Shown one piece after another: positions 5,549-5,584 of a stretch of 5,584 nucleotides of DNA. Source of the stretch: Caldifarciminota bacterium (GTDB lineage Bacteria > WOR-3 > Hydrothermia > UBA1063 > CAJXJZ01); the NCBI GenBank assembly GCA_027073945.1, contig JALTEL010000616.1, positions 1 through 5,584 of the forward strand, read 5' to 3'. The translations under genes were made by a program, and so were the position numbers. The notes beneath the pieces were generated by a model, which worked only from the letters and a program-made list of their open reading frames with translations, was not told the DNA's origin and ran no database searches. How positions within the stretch are numbered: the first letter of the stretch is position 1; each line of letters opens with the position of its first letter.

Positions 5549-5584
5549 ATGAATATAGCTATGATAAATCAGTATGCTCTTCCT
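5549..5584 (+). CDS. Putative start of a family-4 glycosyltransferase (partial, runs off the window)
   Basis: An ATG at 5549 opens a frame that stays open to the window end, giving MNIAMINQYALP. A hydrophobic first strand followed by NQYALP is the usual N-terminal beginning of WbuB-like GT4 glycosyltransferases, where it is normally followed by a PS-x-x-GG-T-R-H segment (recalled, not seen here). A second in-frame ATG at 5561 would give MINQYALP. No clear ribosome binding site precedes either. Twelve residues are little evidence, but the match is specific enough to note. If right, a surface-polysaccharide gene follows. Confidence 0.4.
   Translation, partial: MNIAMINQYALP

Overview
This is a bacterial window with every convincing gene on the + strand. 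A-rich Shine-Dalgarno sequences, short gaps and an ATGA overlap point to ordinary bacterial operon organisation. The right-hand end encodes a lipoprotein, and its lipobox (LVNC, Asn before the Cys) is of a kind I recall as tolerated in spirochaetes. That is a weak taxonomic hint only, and I cannot name the organism.

Layout. Positions 33-2570 encode a large DUF499-type AAA+ ATPase, a family known mainly from predicted anti-phage loci with a DUF1156 DNA methyltransferase and a helicase. Those partners, if present, lie left of the window. Positions 2707-3513 encode a cytoplasmic trypsin-like serine protease with a full His-Asp-Ser triad. Positions 3653-4465 encode a DUF1016 (YhcG-like) protein that has apparently lost its PD-(D/E)XK nuclease core by in-frame deletion and carries a frameshift in an A7 run. 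Positions 4462-4926 encode a GNAT acetyltransferase and 4975-5436 a LEA-14-like lipoprotein. The lipoprotein is preceded by a near-consensus sigma-70 promoter placed so close that its mRNA should be leaderless. The last 36 bases look like the N-terminus of a family-4 glycosyltransferase.

The most unusual structure is a pair of about 86-bp imperfect palindromes, one 12 bases after the stop of the ATPase gene and one 13 bases after the stop of the protease gene, counting bases between the stop codon and the R''-like box. They share GCCTAACAAGCG at the left end and GATACCTGC plus a GTT core at the right end, while their centres differ in sequence but both fold. This geometry, orientation and placement match integron attC sites. 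The protease gene would then be a roughly 945-bp gene cassette and the ATPase gene the preceding cassette or its tail. No integrase is visible.

Reading as a whole: the left three genes form an AT-rich, accessory, defence-flavoured block that appears to have been assembled piecewise, with one decaying member. The right three look like ordinary resident genes of the cell envelope. The boundary lies at about 4388-4462.
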